A DNA stretch of 64,000 nucleotides from the NCBI RefSeq assembly GCF_042685645.1, contig NZ_JBHUNX010000001.1:496001-560000 (forward strand), given 5' to 3'. This document shows, one piece after another, positions 29,763-38,421 of this stretch. Both the position numbers and the translations under genes were made by a program. The notes beneath the pieces were generated by a model. It did no database searches. It was not told where the DNA came from and saw nothing but the letters and a program-made list of their open reading frames with translations. Within the stretch, counting starts at the first letter, position 1; each line of letters starts with the position of its first letter. Origin of the DNA: Salininema proteolyticum (GTDB lineage Bacteria; Actinomycetota; Actinomycetes; Mycobacteriales; Micromonosporaceae).

Positions 29763-30650
29763 CTACCGTGCGCCGCAGAAGGTGACGCGGAGACTGTAGA
29801 CGTCCCCGGCCGAGTTGGTAATGAAGAGCCGGTTCTTCTGCGGGCCGCCGAAGACGAGGTTGGAGCAGGACTCCGGGAGGCGGAGTTTGCCGATGAGGGT
29901 TCCGTCGGGCGCGTGGCAGTGGAGACCGTCAAGGGCGGCACCCCAGAGGCGGCCTTCGGTGTCGAAGCGGATTCCGTCGAACCACCCGGTCGCGAACACC
30001 TCGCCTCCGGAGAGCGTCCCTCCCGGCTTCACGGCGAACCGCCGGATGTGCCGCTGCCGGGTGTCGACAATGTACAGGTGACCCTCGTCCGGGGAGAACG
30101 CCAGTCCGTTGGGGCGCGTGAAATCGGTGGCCACAGCCGACAGTTCGCCGGTCCCGCCGTCGATCCGGAAGACGTAGTCGCCGCCGATCTCGCTTTCGGC
30201 CTTGCCGTAGCCTTCGTAGGCGTCGCTGATGCCGTAGCGGGGGTCGGTGAACCAGATCGCGTCGTCCGATCCGACGACGACATCGTTGGGGCTGTTCAGC
30301 TTCCGGCCATCGAACGCGTCTGCCAGGACCGTGGTGGTTCCGTCGTGCTCGGTTCGGGTCAGCCGCCGTGCGCCCTGCTCGCACGTGATGAGGCGGCCTT
30401 GGCGGTCGACGGTGTTCCCGTTGGCGTATCCGGAGTCGTGTCGGAAGACGCCGACGGCGCCGGTGGTCTCGTCCCAACGCATGAGGCGGTTGTTCGGGAT
30501 ATCGCTCCAGACGAGGTAGCGGCCGGCCGGGAAGTACACGGGCCCCTCGGTCTTGCGGTCTCCCCTGTGAATGACCTCGACATGGACGTCGCCGTCGCAG
30601 CCGCGGAACCGATCGTCTAGGATCTCGAACTCGGTTCTGAACCGATCCAT
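29763..30650 (-). CDS. SMP-30/gluconolactonase-like beta-propeller hydrolase
   Basis: The 295-aa six-bladed propeller lactonase has ATG 30648-30650 preceded by AGGAG. Metal-site signatures are EGPVYFPAGRYLVWSD (about 36-50, Glu ligand), KLNSPNDVVVGSDDAIWF (about 117-133, Asn), and DFTRPNGLAFSPDEGHLYIV (about 176-194, Asn and Asp). The substrate is probably a sugar or xenobiotic lactone. It is divergent from an Lrp/AsnC-type regulator, its likely controller. Confidence 0.9.
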   Translation of the reverse strand: MDRFRTEFEILDDRFRGCDGDVHVEVIHRGDRKTEGPVYFPAGRYLVWSDIPNNRLMRWDETTGAVGVFRHDSGYANGNTVDRQGRLITCEQGARRLTRTEHDGTTTVLADAFDGRKLNSPNDVVVGSDDAIWFTDPRYGISDAYEGYGKAESEIGGDYVFRIDGGTGELSAVATDFTRPNGLAFSPDEGHLYIVDTRQRHIRRFAVKPGGTLSGGEVFATGWFDGIRFDTEGRLWGAALDGLHCHAPDGTLIGKLRLPESCSNLVFGGPQKNRLFITNSAGDVYSLRVTFCGAR

Positions 30651-30721
30651 GGTCAACTCCTCTAAAAATAGATGATGTTCAGATTTAGCGTACATAATCC
30701 GAATGAGATATGGTAGTGGGC

Positions 30722-31156
30722 ATGGATGACAAGGATCGTGCGATCATCGCCGGACTTCAGGAGAACGCGGGTCAGTCGTACGCCGGCCTGGCCGAATCGG
30801 TGGGGCTCTCGGCGGGCGCCGTCCACGAGCGAGTCCGGAAGTTGCGGGAGAAGGGGGTCATCGGCCTACCGACGGTGGAGGTCGATCCGGTGGCCCTCGA
30901 CAAGAGCGTCCTGTCGTTCATCACGGTCGACACGGATCAGTGGATGGGCGATTCGGCGGACGCCTTCGCCGAGATCCCCGAAGTGCTCGAGGCCCACGTG
31001 GTCGCAGGGGCGGCGACACTGCTTCTGAAGGTGCGGACCGAGGGGATGAGGGAACTGCAGGAGGTTCTGCGCCGACTCTACGAGATTCCGGGAGTCAGGG
31101 GCACCTCTGCCACCATCGTGTTGGAAAGCTTCTTCGCGAGGCCGGTCAGTCCGTGA
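30722..31156 (+). CDS. Lrp/AsnC-family transcriptional regulator
   Basis: The 144-aa protein has an N-terminal helix-turn-helix (SYAGLAESVGLSAGAVHERV, about 19-38) and a C-terminal RAM ligand-binding domain (VLSFITVDTD... EVLEAHVVAGAATLLLKVRT...). An alternative start 12 nt upstream (MVVG) is possible. The 71-bp gap to the divergent lactonase gene is AT-rich. Regulation of that gene by a metabolite is likely (inference). Confidence 0.9.
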   Translation: MDDKDRAIIAGLQENAGQSYAGLAESVGLSAGAVHERVRKLREKGVIGLPTVEVDPVALDKSVLSFITVDTDQWMGDSADAFAEIPEVLEAHVVAGAATLLLKVRTEGMRELQEVLRRLYEIPGVRGTSATIVLESFFARPVSP

Positions 31157-32001
31157 CGGGAGTCGGAGCTTCGGTGGTGCCGATCCTCTGGCTGAGTCCT
31201 GAGTCCTGAGTCCTGAGTCCTGAGTCCTGAGTCCTGAGTCCTGCGGACTTGGAGTTGCGTTGCGGGCAGCGGTCGCTCTGGTTGCTCGGACCTTTCGTTC
31301 GCCCTAATGTCTCTTCGGAAGGGACCTCTTCGCCGGGACGTTTCGTCGGTGCTGAGATTCCGTCCGCTCCAACGTTCTGTCCGCCCCAGGGGACCGCCCA
31401 CTCCGCGATTCTGTCCATATTGAAGCGTTGCGGCGGCGGACCCCTGGTGAATGCCGGAAGCCTCGCTGATAGGGCCTCCGGCCGCTGGGCCCAGGGCGCC
31501 CGGGGTTGCCGGAACGGCATCGCCGATCTCCCTCTACGGTTGAAGTAGGGGTCAGGCGGCGGCGTCTCGGCCAGGGCTACGTCCCCGGCAATGGCGACCT
31601 CCTCTCCACTGCTGAGGCCGGGGGCTGTGCGCTGGCGCTCCCGGACGTCACGGGAGTTGTCTCCCCGATCAGGAGGGCGCATTCAACGGTTGTTGGGGAC
31701 GTCGATTCCCGGTGGTCCGGTCCCGGATCCGCCGAGTGGTCTTCACGGAAGGCCTCTGCGCGCCGTTAGTGGTTCATAGTCCGGCTGTTCCTTCGCGAGT
31801 CGCCACAGCGAGAGGCATTTGCGCGCCGCCAGCGGCTCACACTGCCGGAAAGGGACTCCCGGCTGCGGCGGTCGACCGTGGTCCCGGTCGGTGTCGGCAT
31901 GTGCCCGCGTCGGCGGCGAGGATCCACTGCGCCGCCGTTCGCTGAGGTAAGCGAGCTATCGCCGGGCGCCTCTGAACCGCGGGTGATGTCGGTGCAGCGG
32001 T
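31157..32001. other. 845-bp non-coding spacer before holA
   Basis: I see no gene with credible start and codon pattern. It contains the GAGTCCT heptamer array (31194-31242) and a degenerate duplication around GCGCGCCG(T/C)(T/C)AG(T/C)GG(T/C)TCA near 31757-31833. The final bases hold the holA promoter. Confidence 0.6.
31194..31242. repeat. Seven tandem copies of GAGTCCT
   Basis: A perfect 7-bp unit is repeated seven times (49 bp), beginning 38 bp after the Lrp gene stop. The unit contains the palindrome-prone GAGTC/GACTC. Perfect short tandem repeats are prone to slippage. It does not lie in a credible coding frame. Confidence 0.95.
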
Positions 32002-32013
32002 TAGGATGGTTCC

Positions 32014-32988
32014 GTGGCTGAAACTCTCGACCCGATCCAACTCGTCATCGGCGACGAGGACTTCCTCGCCGAGCGCGCCGTGAGCCGGTTTCTGGCGGCC
32101 GTGCGCGCCGACGACCCGACCGCGGAGGTGTCCCGTCTGAACGGCGGCGACCTGACCGCCGGCGCGTTCTCCATGCTCACCAGCCCGACCCTGCTGGGCG
32201 GCGGCGTGGTCGCCGTGGTCGACTCGGCCCAGGACGTCGACAAGGGGCTCTTCCCCTCGATCCTCTCCTACATCGACGACCCGGCTCCGGGCGTCTACCT
32301 GATCCTGGTCCACCCGGGTGTCCAGAAGGGCAAGGCCCTGGTCGACGGCCTCAAGAAACGCAAAGTGCCGCAGGTGAAGGTCTCCAAGATCAAGAAGGCC
32401 GCCGACCGCGTCGCCTTCGTGCGCGGCGAGCTGACAGCGGCCGGAGCGCCCACGCGATCCTCGACGGCCGCCGTGGCGGACCTGATCATCACGGCGGTGG
32501 GATCGGACCTGCGCGAGCTGGCATCAGCCTGTTCCCAGCTGGTCGCCGACACGGGCGGCAAGATCACCGAGGAGGACGTCCGGGCCTACTACTCCGGGCG
32601 GGCCGAGGTCACGGGGTTCACCGTCGCCGACGCCGTGGTGGCCGGCCGGACCGCCGAGGCGCTCTCGACCCTGCGGTCCGCGTTCCAGATCGGGGTGGAC
32701 CCGGTGCCGATCGCCGATGCCGTCGCCGCGGCCGTGCGGAACCTGTCCCGCGTGGCCGGCGAGCGGGGCGGGTCGAACCAGCTGGCGTCGAAGCTGGGCA
32801 TGGCCCCGTGGCAGGTCGACAAGGCCAAGCGTCAGGCCCAGTCCTGGACTCCCAGAGGGCTGGCGGAGGCGATGACCATCGCCGCCCGCCTGAACGGGGA
32901 GGTCAAGGGCGGCATGGACGACCGCGAGTGGGCGTTGGAGCACGCCGTCGTGCAGATCAGCGTTCTGGCGGGCTCTTCGCGGGCCTGA
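32014..32988 (+). CDS. holA: DNA polymerase III subunit delta
   Basis: HolA is the clamp-loader subunit that opens the beta sliding clamp. The 324-aa protein (GTG start) has the usual N-terminal region DPIQLVIGDEDFLAERAV, a middle lacking Walker motifs (as in delta) and the C-terminal collar segment (LASKLGMAPWQVDKAKRQAQ). TAGGAT (32002-32007) is 6 nt before the GTG, so the mRNA is probably leaderless. It is in its conserved position between comEC and rpsT. Confidence 0.93.
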   Translation: MAETLDPIQLVIGDEDFLAERAVSRFLAAVRADDPTAEVSRLNGGDLTAGAFSMLTSPTLLGGGVVAVVDSAQDVDKGLFPSILSYIDDPAPGVYLILVHPGVQKGKALVDGLKKRKVPQVKVSKIKKAADRVAFVRGELTAAGAPTRSSTAAVADLIITAVGSDLRELASACSQLVADTGGKITEEDVRAYYSGRAEVTGFTVADAVVAGRTAEALSTLRSAFQIGVDPVPIADAVAAAVRNLSRVAGERGGSNQLASKLGMAPWQVDKAKRQAQSWTPRGLAEAMTIAARLNGEVKGGMDDREWALEHAVVQISVLAGSSRA

Positions 32989-33044
32989 AAACCGCATGGA
33001 TCGAGCGAGGCGCCGACCCCGCCTTCGACGGTCCGAGACGTCTC

Positions 33045-33338
33045 TCAGTACTTCCCGGCTCCCGCGATGATGTCGTTGAGTTTGACGAGGCCGGCGACGA
33101 GCAGCGGCAGGACGGGGACGACCCACCAGGAGACGAGTTCGGTCAGGGCCAGCAGGACCGCTACGGCGGCCGACCCCTCGAAGAAGACCACCGACCACGA
33201 ACGGCTCAGCCGGATGTTCTTCAGGCCGAGAATTCTTCCGTACCAGGGCTGCCGTGCGCGGCCGACATGGCCGGTCCGGTAGTTCGTCCCGGTCGGGGAC
33301 ATGGCCCCGGACGTGCCCGCGTCTTCCGTGCGTTTCAT
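33045..33338 (-). CDS. 97-aa membrane protein, unknown function
   Basis: Between holA and rpsT, on the opposite strand to holA. The basic N-terminal half (RTGHVGRARQPWYGRILGL) is followed by two hydrophobic helices (SWSVVFFEGSAAVAVLLALT; WWVVPVLPLLVAGLVKLND). TAGATA lies 9 nt before the ATG, giving a very short leader. I recognise no family. Codon pattern and hydrophobicity make it credible. Confidence 0.65.
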   Translation of the reverse strand: MKRTEDAGTSGAMSPTGTNYRTGHVGRARQPWYGRILGLKNIRLSRSWSVVFFEGSAAVAVLLALTELVSWWVVPVLPLLVAGLVKLNDIIAGAGKY

Positions 33339-34106
33339 TCCGCGCCCTATCTAAAATCCGAGCTCCGCCATGGCCTTTCACCCTGCCGGCACCGGTCGGA
33401 GATCCGGCGGCCGAGCGGCTTTCCGGCCCGCGCTCCGTCGAAGCCGGCGAACGGTGGAGGACCGCTTCGGACGGTGGAGGACCGGTGTCGGTCCCGCCGC
33501 GCTGAGGAGATGACACGGGGCGACGGGCAGGTGACTTCTGGAAATTGTCTCAAACCAATGTGAACTCGGAGCGTCCAGGACACCCGGACAAAACGGAATT
33601 TTTCGGCGGCGGTCGTTCGCGGCGGAGCTCGGCGGTGCGGAGCCGCGGGCGCCTGAGATGTGGGAACGCGGGTTTCGACGTCCGCCCCTGGAGCCATGAT
33701 GGAGTGTCGGAGGAGCGGCGGTGAGCCTCGCTGCGCTTCGTGAATTTCACTCTTCTGTGAAAGAAAGGGGGATCGCGAAGTGCGGTGCGGATCGTATGGG
33801 CCGGGAGGACGGCGCGGATCGCGAGGGGCGGTGCGGGTGGCTTAGGCGGGGAGGACGGTGGGGATCGCGAAGTGCGGAGCGGATCGCATGGGCCGGGAGG
33901 ACGGCGCGGACGGACCGACCGTTCCCGGACAGCGGAACGGGGCCTCCTGTCGGAGACCCCGTTCGGTAAACCCTCTTGCCCGGTCCACGCGGAGCGCCTC
34001 CCCGCGAGGGGGAGCGGCATCCGCGGCCGGACGATTAAGCGTTGCGCAAAACTGGCGGCCGACCGAGGGACATGCCCTAGATGCTCGGCCGGCTTGCCCG
34101 GGCTGG
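33339..34106. other. 768-bp spacer between the 97-aa gene and rpsT
   Basis: No supportable gene. It holds a duplicated 48-bp sequence (33771-33910) and a hairpin GAACGGGG/CCCCGTTC (33939-33946 with 33961-33968) without T-run, which may terminate rpsT. Confidence 0.55.
33771..33910. repeat. 48-bp direct repeat, period 92 bp
   Basis: Copies at 33771-33818 and 33863-33910 differ at two positions and both include GCCGGGAGGACGGCGCGGA. The intervening DNA contains a partial, more diverged third copy. It lies in non-coding DNA downstream of rpsT. Confidence 0.85.
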
Positions 34107-34379
34107 TTAAGCGGAGGCTTCCAGCTTGTTGACGGCCTGAGCCATCTTGGACTTGCGCTGCGCGGCCTGGTTCTTGTGGACGACGCCCTTCGAAACGGCC
34201 TTGTCCAGCTGACGGCTGGCGGCCTGCAGGTTCGTCTTGGCGGCAGCGATGTCGCCGGTGGCCGCCGATTCACGGAATTTCCGGATGGCGGTCTTCAACG
34301 ACGACTTCACAGACTTGTTCCGCATACGGCGCTTTTCGTTCTGCCGGTTACGCTTTTCTTTGGACTTGATGTTCGCCAC
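34107..34379 (-). CDS. rpsT: Ribosomal protein bS20
   Basis: The 90-aa basic helical protein binds 16S rRNA. It starts at GTG (34377-34379) and reads the classic N-terminus MANIKSKEKRNRQNEKRRMR, ending NKLEASA. CATAAT (about 34400) is a candidate -10, with AT-rich DNA upstream. It is divergent from lepA, the conserved arrangement in actinobacteria. Confidence 0.97.
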   Translation of the reverse strand: MANIKSKEKRNRQNEKRRMRNKSVKSSLKTAIRKFRESAATGDIAAAKTNLQAASRQLDKAVSKGVVHKNQAAQRKSKMAQAVNKLEASA

Positions 34380-34833
34380 TCGTGAAGCCTTAGTCTCGTG
34401 ATGGATTATGCTTACTTACAGTTTTGCGCAGAGATGGCGATCAGGAAGAGGGCATAGCACACTCCGCGCGACAGCCAACCTTACCAGGAGACCGCGAAAG
34501 GGCGTCTCCAAGGCGCTCCCAGGCGATGTATTTCACTCCGTTCGCACCGGTATGGGCTGGTCACGAGGCGAGAACGGCGCCCGTCGGACGGAGCGGGGCG
34601 ACGGCGGCGAATCCCCGCCTCGGCGCTCGGGGCGAGGGTCCTCTCCGCCGGTCCGGCGGCACCCGCCCTGTGCTGCGGCGGCGCCCGGCGCGAGCCCGCG
34701 GTCGAGGGCGGAGAGCACTGGCACGCTTTCGCGACGTCGCCAATGGTCGGCACGGACGATAGGGCAGAATGGCCATGGCAGTATCAACAACCCGGAAGAT
34801 CTGGTGGGCAGAGGCCCATTGAGCGAGGTATCA
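34380..34833. other. rpsT-lepA divergent intergenic region
   Basis: This is 454 bp without a credible gene, although the lepA frame stays open upstream. It contains the rpsT promoter near 34395-34430 and the lepA leader. I could not identify a convincing lepA -35/-10. Confidence 0.5.
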
Positions 34834-36666
34834 GTGACCAATCAGCCAGGTGCGACCCCCGCGGACGCGATTCGCAACTTCTGCATCATCGCGCACATCG
34901 ACCACGGTAAGTCTACTTTGGCCGACCGTATGCTCCAGCTCACGGAGGTCGTCGACAAGCGGCAGATGAGGGACCAGTACCTCGACCGGATGGACATCGA
35001 GCGCGAGCGCGGCATCACCGTGAAGTCGCAGGCCGTCCGCATGCCGTGGAAGACCCGCTCGGGTGAGGGCGAGGGCGGCGACTTCGTCCTGAACATGATC
35101 GACACCCCCGGCCACGTGGACTTCTCCTACGAGGTCTCCCGTTCCCTGGCGGCCTGTGAGGGCGCCGTCCTGCTGGTCGACGCGGCCCAGGGTATCGAGG
35201 CGCAGACGCTGGCCAACCTGTACCTGGCGATGGAGAACGACCTGGCCATCATCCCGGTGCTCAACAAGATCGACCTGCCTTCGGCGGACCCGGACCGCTA
35301 CGCGGAGGAGATCGCGGGCCTGGTCGGCTGCGAGCCGGAAGAGGTCTTCCGCGTATCGGGCAAGACCGGCGTGGGCGTGGAGGAGCTGCTGGACGCGATC
35401 TGCGAGCAGATCCCGGCCCCGGTCGGCGACCCCGACGCCCCGCCTCGCGCGATGATCTTCGACTCCGTCTACGACACCTATCGCGGTGTGATCACCTACG
35501 TCAGGGTGGTGGACGGTCGTCTGCAGGCCCGGGCCCGCATCGAGATGATGTCGACGCGCGCGGAGCACGAGCTGCTGGAGATCGGCGTGATCTCCCCGGA
35601 GCCCAAGTCCGGCAAGGCGCTCGGCGTCGGCGAGGTCGGTTACCTGATCACCGGCGTGAAGGACGTCCGCCAGTCGAAGGTCGGCGACACCGTCACCAAC
35701 GCCAGGGGGCCGGCGGAGGAGGCCCTGCCGGGCTACACGGAGGCCAAGCCGATGGTCTACTCGGGCCTCTACCCGATCGACGGCTCGGACTACCAGAACC
35801 TGCGCGAGGCGCTGGACAAGCTGCAGCTGAACGACGCGGCGCTCCAGTTCGAGCCCGAGACGTCGGCGGCGCTGGGCTTCGGTTTCCGCGTGGGCTTCCT
35901 GGGCCTGCTGCACCTGGAGATCATCCGCGAGCGCCTGGAGCGCGAGTCGAACCTGGACCTGATCTCGACGGCCCCCAACGTGGTCTACGACGTGACCATG
36001 GAGGACGGCGAGGAGATCGAGGTCACCAACCCCTCGGAGTTCCCGGAGGGGAAGACCCGGGCCATCACCGAGCCGATCGTGAACGCGACGATCCTGACGC
36101 CCTCGGACTACGTGGGCGCGGTGATGGAGCTGTGCCAGACGCGGCGGGGAACGATGAAGGGCATGGACTACCTGTCGCCGGAGCGGGTGGAGATCCGCTA
36201 CTCGCTGCCGTTGGCGGAGATCGTGTTCGACTTCTTCGACCAGCTCAAGTCGCGGACCAAGGGCTACGCCTCGCTGGACTACGAGCCTTCGGGGGATCAG
36301 GAGGCGGACCTGGTGAAGGTCGACATCCTGCTGCAGGGCGAGAGGGTCGACGCGTTCAGCGCGATCGTCCACCGCGACCAGGCCTACCACTACGGCGTGA
36401 AGCTGGCCGGGCGCTTGAAGAAGCTGATCCCGCGCCAGCAGTTCGAGGTGCCCATCCAGGCGGCCATCGGCTCGCGGATCATCGCCCGCGAGAACATCCG
36501 CGCGATCCGCAAGGACGTTCTCGCCAAGTGCTACGGCGGTGACATCTCGCGAAAGAGGAAGCTGCTGGAGAAGCAGAAGGAAGGCAAGAAGCGCATGAAG
36601 AACGTCGGGAGCGTGGAGGTCCCGCAGGAGGCCTTCATCGCGGCGCTGCGGACCGACGAGGACTGA
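34834..36666 (+). CDS. lepA: Elongation factor 4 (LepA)
   Basis: LepA is the back-translocating GTPase EF4. The protein has 610 aa from GTG 34834 (VTNQPGATPADAIRNFC); a TTG 15 nt upstream is an alternative. G-motifs are AHIDHGKSTLADRM (about 20), DTPGHVDF (about 90) and NKIDLP (about 144). The LepA-specific C-terminal domain is present (SRTKGYASLDYEPSG, then AIVHRDQAYHYGVKL, KCYGGDISRKRKLLEKQKEG). Full length. Confidence 0.97.
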   Translation: MTNQPGATPADAIRNFCIIAHIDHGKSTLADRMLQLTEVVDKRQMRDQYLDRMDIERERGITVKSQAVRMPWKTRSGEGEGGDFVLNMIDTPGHVDFSYEVSRSLAACEGAVLLVDAAQGIEAQTLANLYLAMENDLAIIPVLNKIDLPSADPDRYAEEIAGLVGCEPEEVFRVSGKTGVGVEELLDAICEQIPAPVGDPDAPPRAMIFDSVYDTYRGVITYVRVVDGRLQARARIEMMSTRAEHELLEIGVISPEPKSGKALGVGEVGYLITGVKDVRQSKVGDTVTNARGPAEEALPGYTEAKPMVYSGLYPIDGSDYQNLREALDKLQLNDAALQFEPETSAALGFGFRVGFLGLLHLEIIRERLERESNLDLISTAPNVVYDVTMEDGEEIEVTNPSEFPEGKTRAITEPIVNATILTPSDYVGAVMELCQTRRGTMKGMDYLSPERVEIRYSLPLAEIVFDFFDQLKSRTKGYASLDYEPSGDQEADLVKVDILLQGERVDAFSAIVHRDQAYHYGVKLAGRLKKLIPRQQFEVPIQAAIGSRIIARENIRAIRKDVLAKCYGGDISRKRKLLEKQKEGKKRMKNVGSVEVPQEAFIAALRTDED

Positions 36667-36669
36667 GGA

Positions 36670-36697
36670 AACGGGGCCCGGGAGACCGGGCCCCGTT
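36670..36697. terminator. Terminator between convergent lepA and lipoprotein gene
   Basis: Perfect 12-bp stem AACGGGGCCCGG/CCGGGCCCCGTT closed by a GAGA tetraloop, a few bases after the lepA stop. A weak T-rich tract (CGCTTTC) follows. Confidence 0.85.
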
Positions 36698-36752
36698 CGC
36701 TTTCGGTCTCGGTGCCGCCTCGGCGCGGGGCGTGCGCCCGCGGTGAGTCCGT

Positions 36753-37628
36753 CTAGGAGGACTCGCCGTTCTCGGGCATGCTCGGCTGGTCCTCCGGCGA
36801 GAGGAGCGTGACGGCGACCTGCGAGGCGTCGGCGTTCTCCACGTCGGCCCACTCGAGTTCGCCGGGGCGCCATTCCTTGCCGGCGTAGGTGACCGACTCG
36901 ACGGCGTACATGGTCGAGCGGGTGACCGCCCAGTTGGCGACCGACCAGCCGCGCGTCTCGTCGGGGACGGCGAAGCGGATCGTCCGCCCGTCGGCGGCGC
37001 CTTCGGCCTGCCACTCGCTCTGGTACTCGGCGGCGAGCTCGGCGGTGTCGGTCGAGCCGTAGCGGCTGCGGCTGGCGGTACAGGCGATGCCCTCGGCGCG
37101 GCCTTCGGCGAAGACCTCGGCCATGTCGGTCGACTCGGTCTCCCATTTGGCGTACTTGTCGGGGTGGCCGCTGATCTGGACGGCCTGGGCGGCCTCGGTC
37201 AGCGTCATGGAGTCCCAGCCGTCGATCAGCACGAGCTTCCGGTAGAACTCGTTCGAGGCGTAGACGGGGTCCTGCAGCTCTTCGGCGGTGCCCCAGCCCT
37301 GTGAGGGCCGCTGCTGGAAGAGCCCGACGGAGTCGCGGTCGCCGTACTCGATGTTCTTCATCGACGACTCCTGCCACGCGGTGGCGAGTGCGATGACGAT
37401 GGCGCGCTCGGGCATCTCGTCGCGGGCCCCGACGGCGGCGATGGTCGCCGCGTAGTAGGCCTGTTCCCCGTTGGGGTTGTACTCTTCTCCGTCTCCCGCG
37501 ATGAAGCAGCCCACGGGCTTCGGCTCCGGGAGTTCGAAGTCGAAGTCCCCGCAGGCGGTGGTCGCGAGGGCGAGTGCCGAGGCCGCGGTGAGGCCCGTCA
37601 GTCGCCTGCTCTTCTTGCTGATCGGCAT
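36753..37628 (-). CDS. Lipoprotein with lysozyme-like (transglycosylase-type) domain
   Basis: The 291-aa protein has a lipobox ATTAC (Cys about 26). The core (about 60-180) reads ERAIVIALATAWQESSMKNI, YGDRDSVGLFQQRPSQGWGT, FYRKLVLIDGWDSMTLTEAA and ISGHPDKYAKWE. Known actinobacterial surface proteins share this pattern (Glu in QES, QQRPSQGWG). It may be an inactive or active muramidase-like fold. The C-terminal 90 residues are a separate, unrecognised domain. It is convergent with lepA and followed upstream by an enoyl-CoA hydratase. Confidence 0.8.
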   Translation of the reverse strand: MPISKKSRRLTGLTAASALALATTACGDFDFELPEPKPVGCFIAGDGEEYNPNGEQAYYAATIAAVGARDEMPERAIVIALATAWQESSMKNIEYGDRDSVGLFQQRPSQGWGTAEELQDPVYASNEFYRKLVLIDGWDSMTLTEAAQAVQISGHPDKYAKWETESTDMAEVFAEGRAEGIACTASRSRYGSTDTAELAAEYQSEWQAEGAADGRTIRFAVPDETRGWSVANWAVTRSTMYAVESVTYAGKEWRPGELEWADVENADASQVAVTLLSPEDQPSMPENGESS

Positions 37629-37635
37629 AGGGCTC

Positions 37636-38403
37636 CTAGATTACCCAGGAGGGGCGCCGTTTCTCGGTGAAGGCGGCCACGCCTTCCTGCCCCTCTTCGG
37701 AAAGGAAGTATCGGGCGGTCGTTTCCGCAGCTTGTGCGAGTTCGGAACTGAGATGCGGATGACGCGTGATCTCTTTGATACCCGCCTGCGCGCTCGGGCC
37801 GCCCTGGAGGAGGAGGCCCACGGCGGTGTGGAGGGCCTCTTCGACGTCCTCGGAGGGGGCCGCGATGTCGGCCAGGCCGAAGTAGGCGGCGTCCTGGCCG
37901 GTGAAGGTCTCTCCGGTGAGGAACAGTTCCCGGGTGCGGGCGGGGGTGAGGCGCTGGGCGACGACCGGTCCGATGACGGCGGGGACGACGCCGAGGCGGA
38001 CCTCGGAGAAGGCCAGTTTGGCGTCCTCGGCGACGACGGCGAGGTCGGCGGCGGCGAGCAGTCCCATGCCTCCGCCGCGCACGCCTCCGCGGGCGACGAC
38101 GACGATGGGCTTGGGGCACTCGTCCATGGCGAGGAACAGCGACGGCAGTGCGGCGGCGGGCAGGTCGCCCAGGTCGCGCGCGGCGGCGCTCTCTTTCAGG
38201 TCGGCTCCGGCGCAGAAGACCGGGCCGGCGTGGTCCAGGACGACGACGCGGGTTCCGTCGTCGCTGGAGAGCTCCGTGAAGGCCTTGGCGAGCTCGCCGA
38301 TCAGCGCGCGGGAGAGCGCATTGCGGCTGGAGGGCCGGTTCAGGGTCACGGTGGTGACACCCGTTGTGGCCTTGCTGATGATGAGAGCGTCATTGCTTTG
38401 CAT
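37636..38403 (-). CDS. Enoyl-CoA hydratase/isomerase family protein
   Basis: The 255-aa crotonase-fold enzyme has oxyanion-hole segments FCAGADLKES (about 63) and RGGVRGGGMGL (about 106). The catalytic-Glu region is AFSEVRLGVVPAVIGP (about 133), resembling methylglutaconyl-CoA hydratase-type members. It probably acts in leucine or fatty-acid breakdown (inference). The ATG (38401-38403) lies 6 nt after TACAGT, so the mRNA is probably leaderless. Confidence 0.88.
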   Translation of the reverse strand: MQSNDALIISKATTGVTTVTLNRPSSRNALSRALIGELAKAFTELSSDDGTRVVVLDHAGPVFCAGADLKESAAARDLGDLPAAALPSLFLAMDECPKPIVVVARGGVRGGGMGLLAAADLAVVAEDAKLAFSEVRLGVVPAVIGPVVAQRLTPARTRELFLTGETFTGQDAAYFGLADIAAPSEDVEEALHTAVGLLLQGGPSAQAGIKEITRHPHLSSELAQAAETTARYFLSEEGQEGVAAFTEKRRPSWVI

Positions 38404-38408
38404 AGGGA

Positions 38409-38415
38409 TACTGTA
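38409..38415. promoter_or_regulatory. Overlapping divergent -10 elements for hemW and the hydratase gene
   Basis: The 7-mer TACTGTA reads TACTGT on the plus strand and TACAGT on the minus strand. The minus-strand hexamer ends 6 nt before the hydratase ATG. The plus-strand hexamer ends 7 nt before a hemW GTG. Both genes therefore appear to be leaderless and fire from one symmetrical -10. Confidence 0.65.
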
Positions 38416-38421
38416 GTGGGC

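Noticed and set aside
31194..31242. Possible CRISPR array
   Set aside because: The unit is only 7 bp with no spacers, so it is a simple tandem repeat.
31146..31682. Minus-strand frame running through the GAGTCCT repeats
   Set aside because: The repeat would encode a periodic peptide, but the rest of the frame is low complexity and has no initiation signal.
34831..37377. 848-codon antisense frame over lepA and the neighbouring lipoprotein gene
   Set aside because: Composition is an artefact of GC-rich codon periodicity; both genes underneath are firmly identified.
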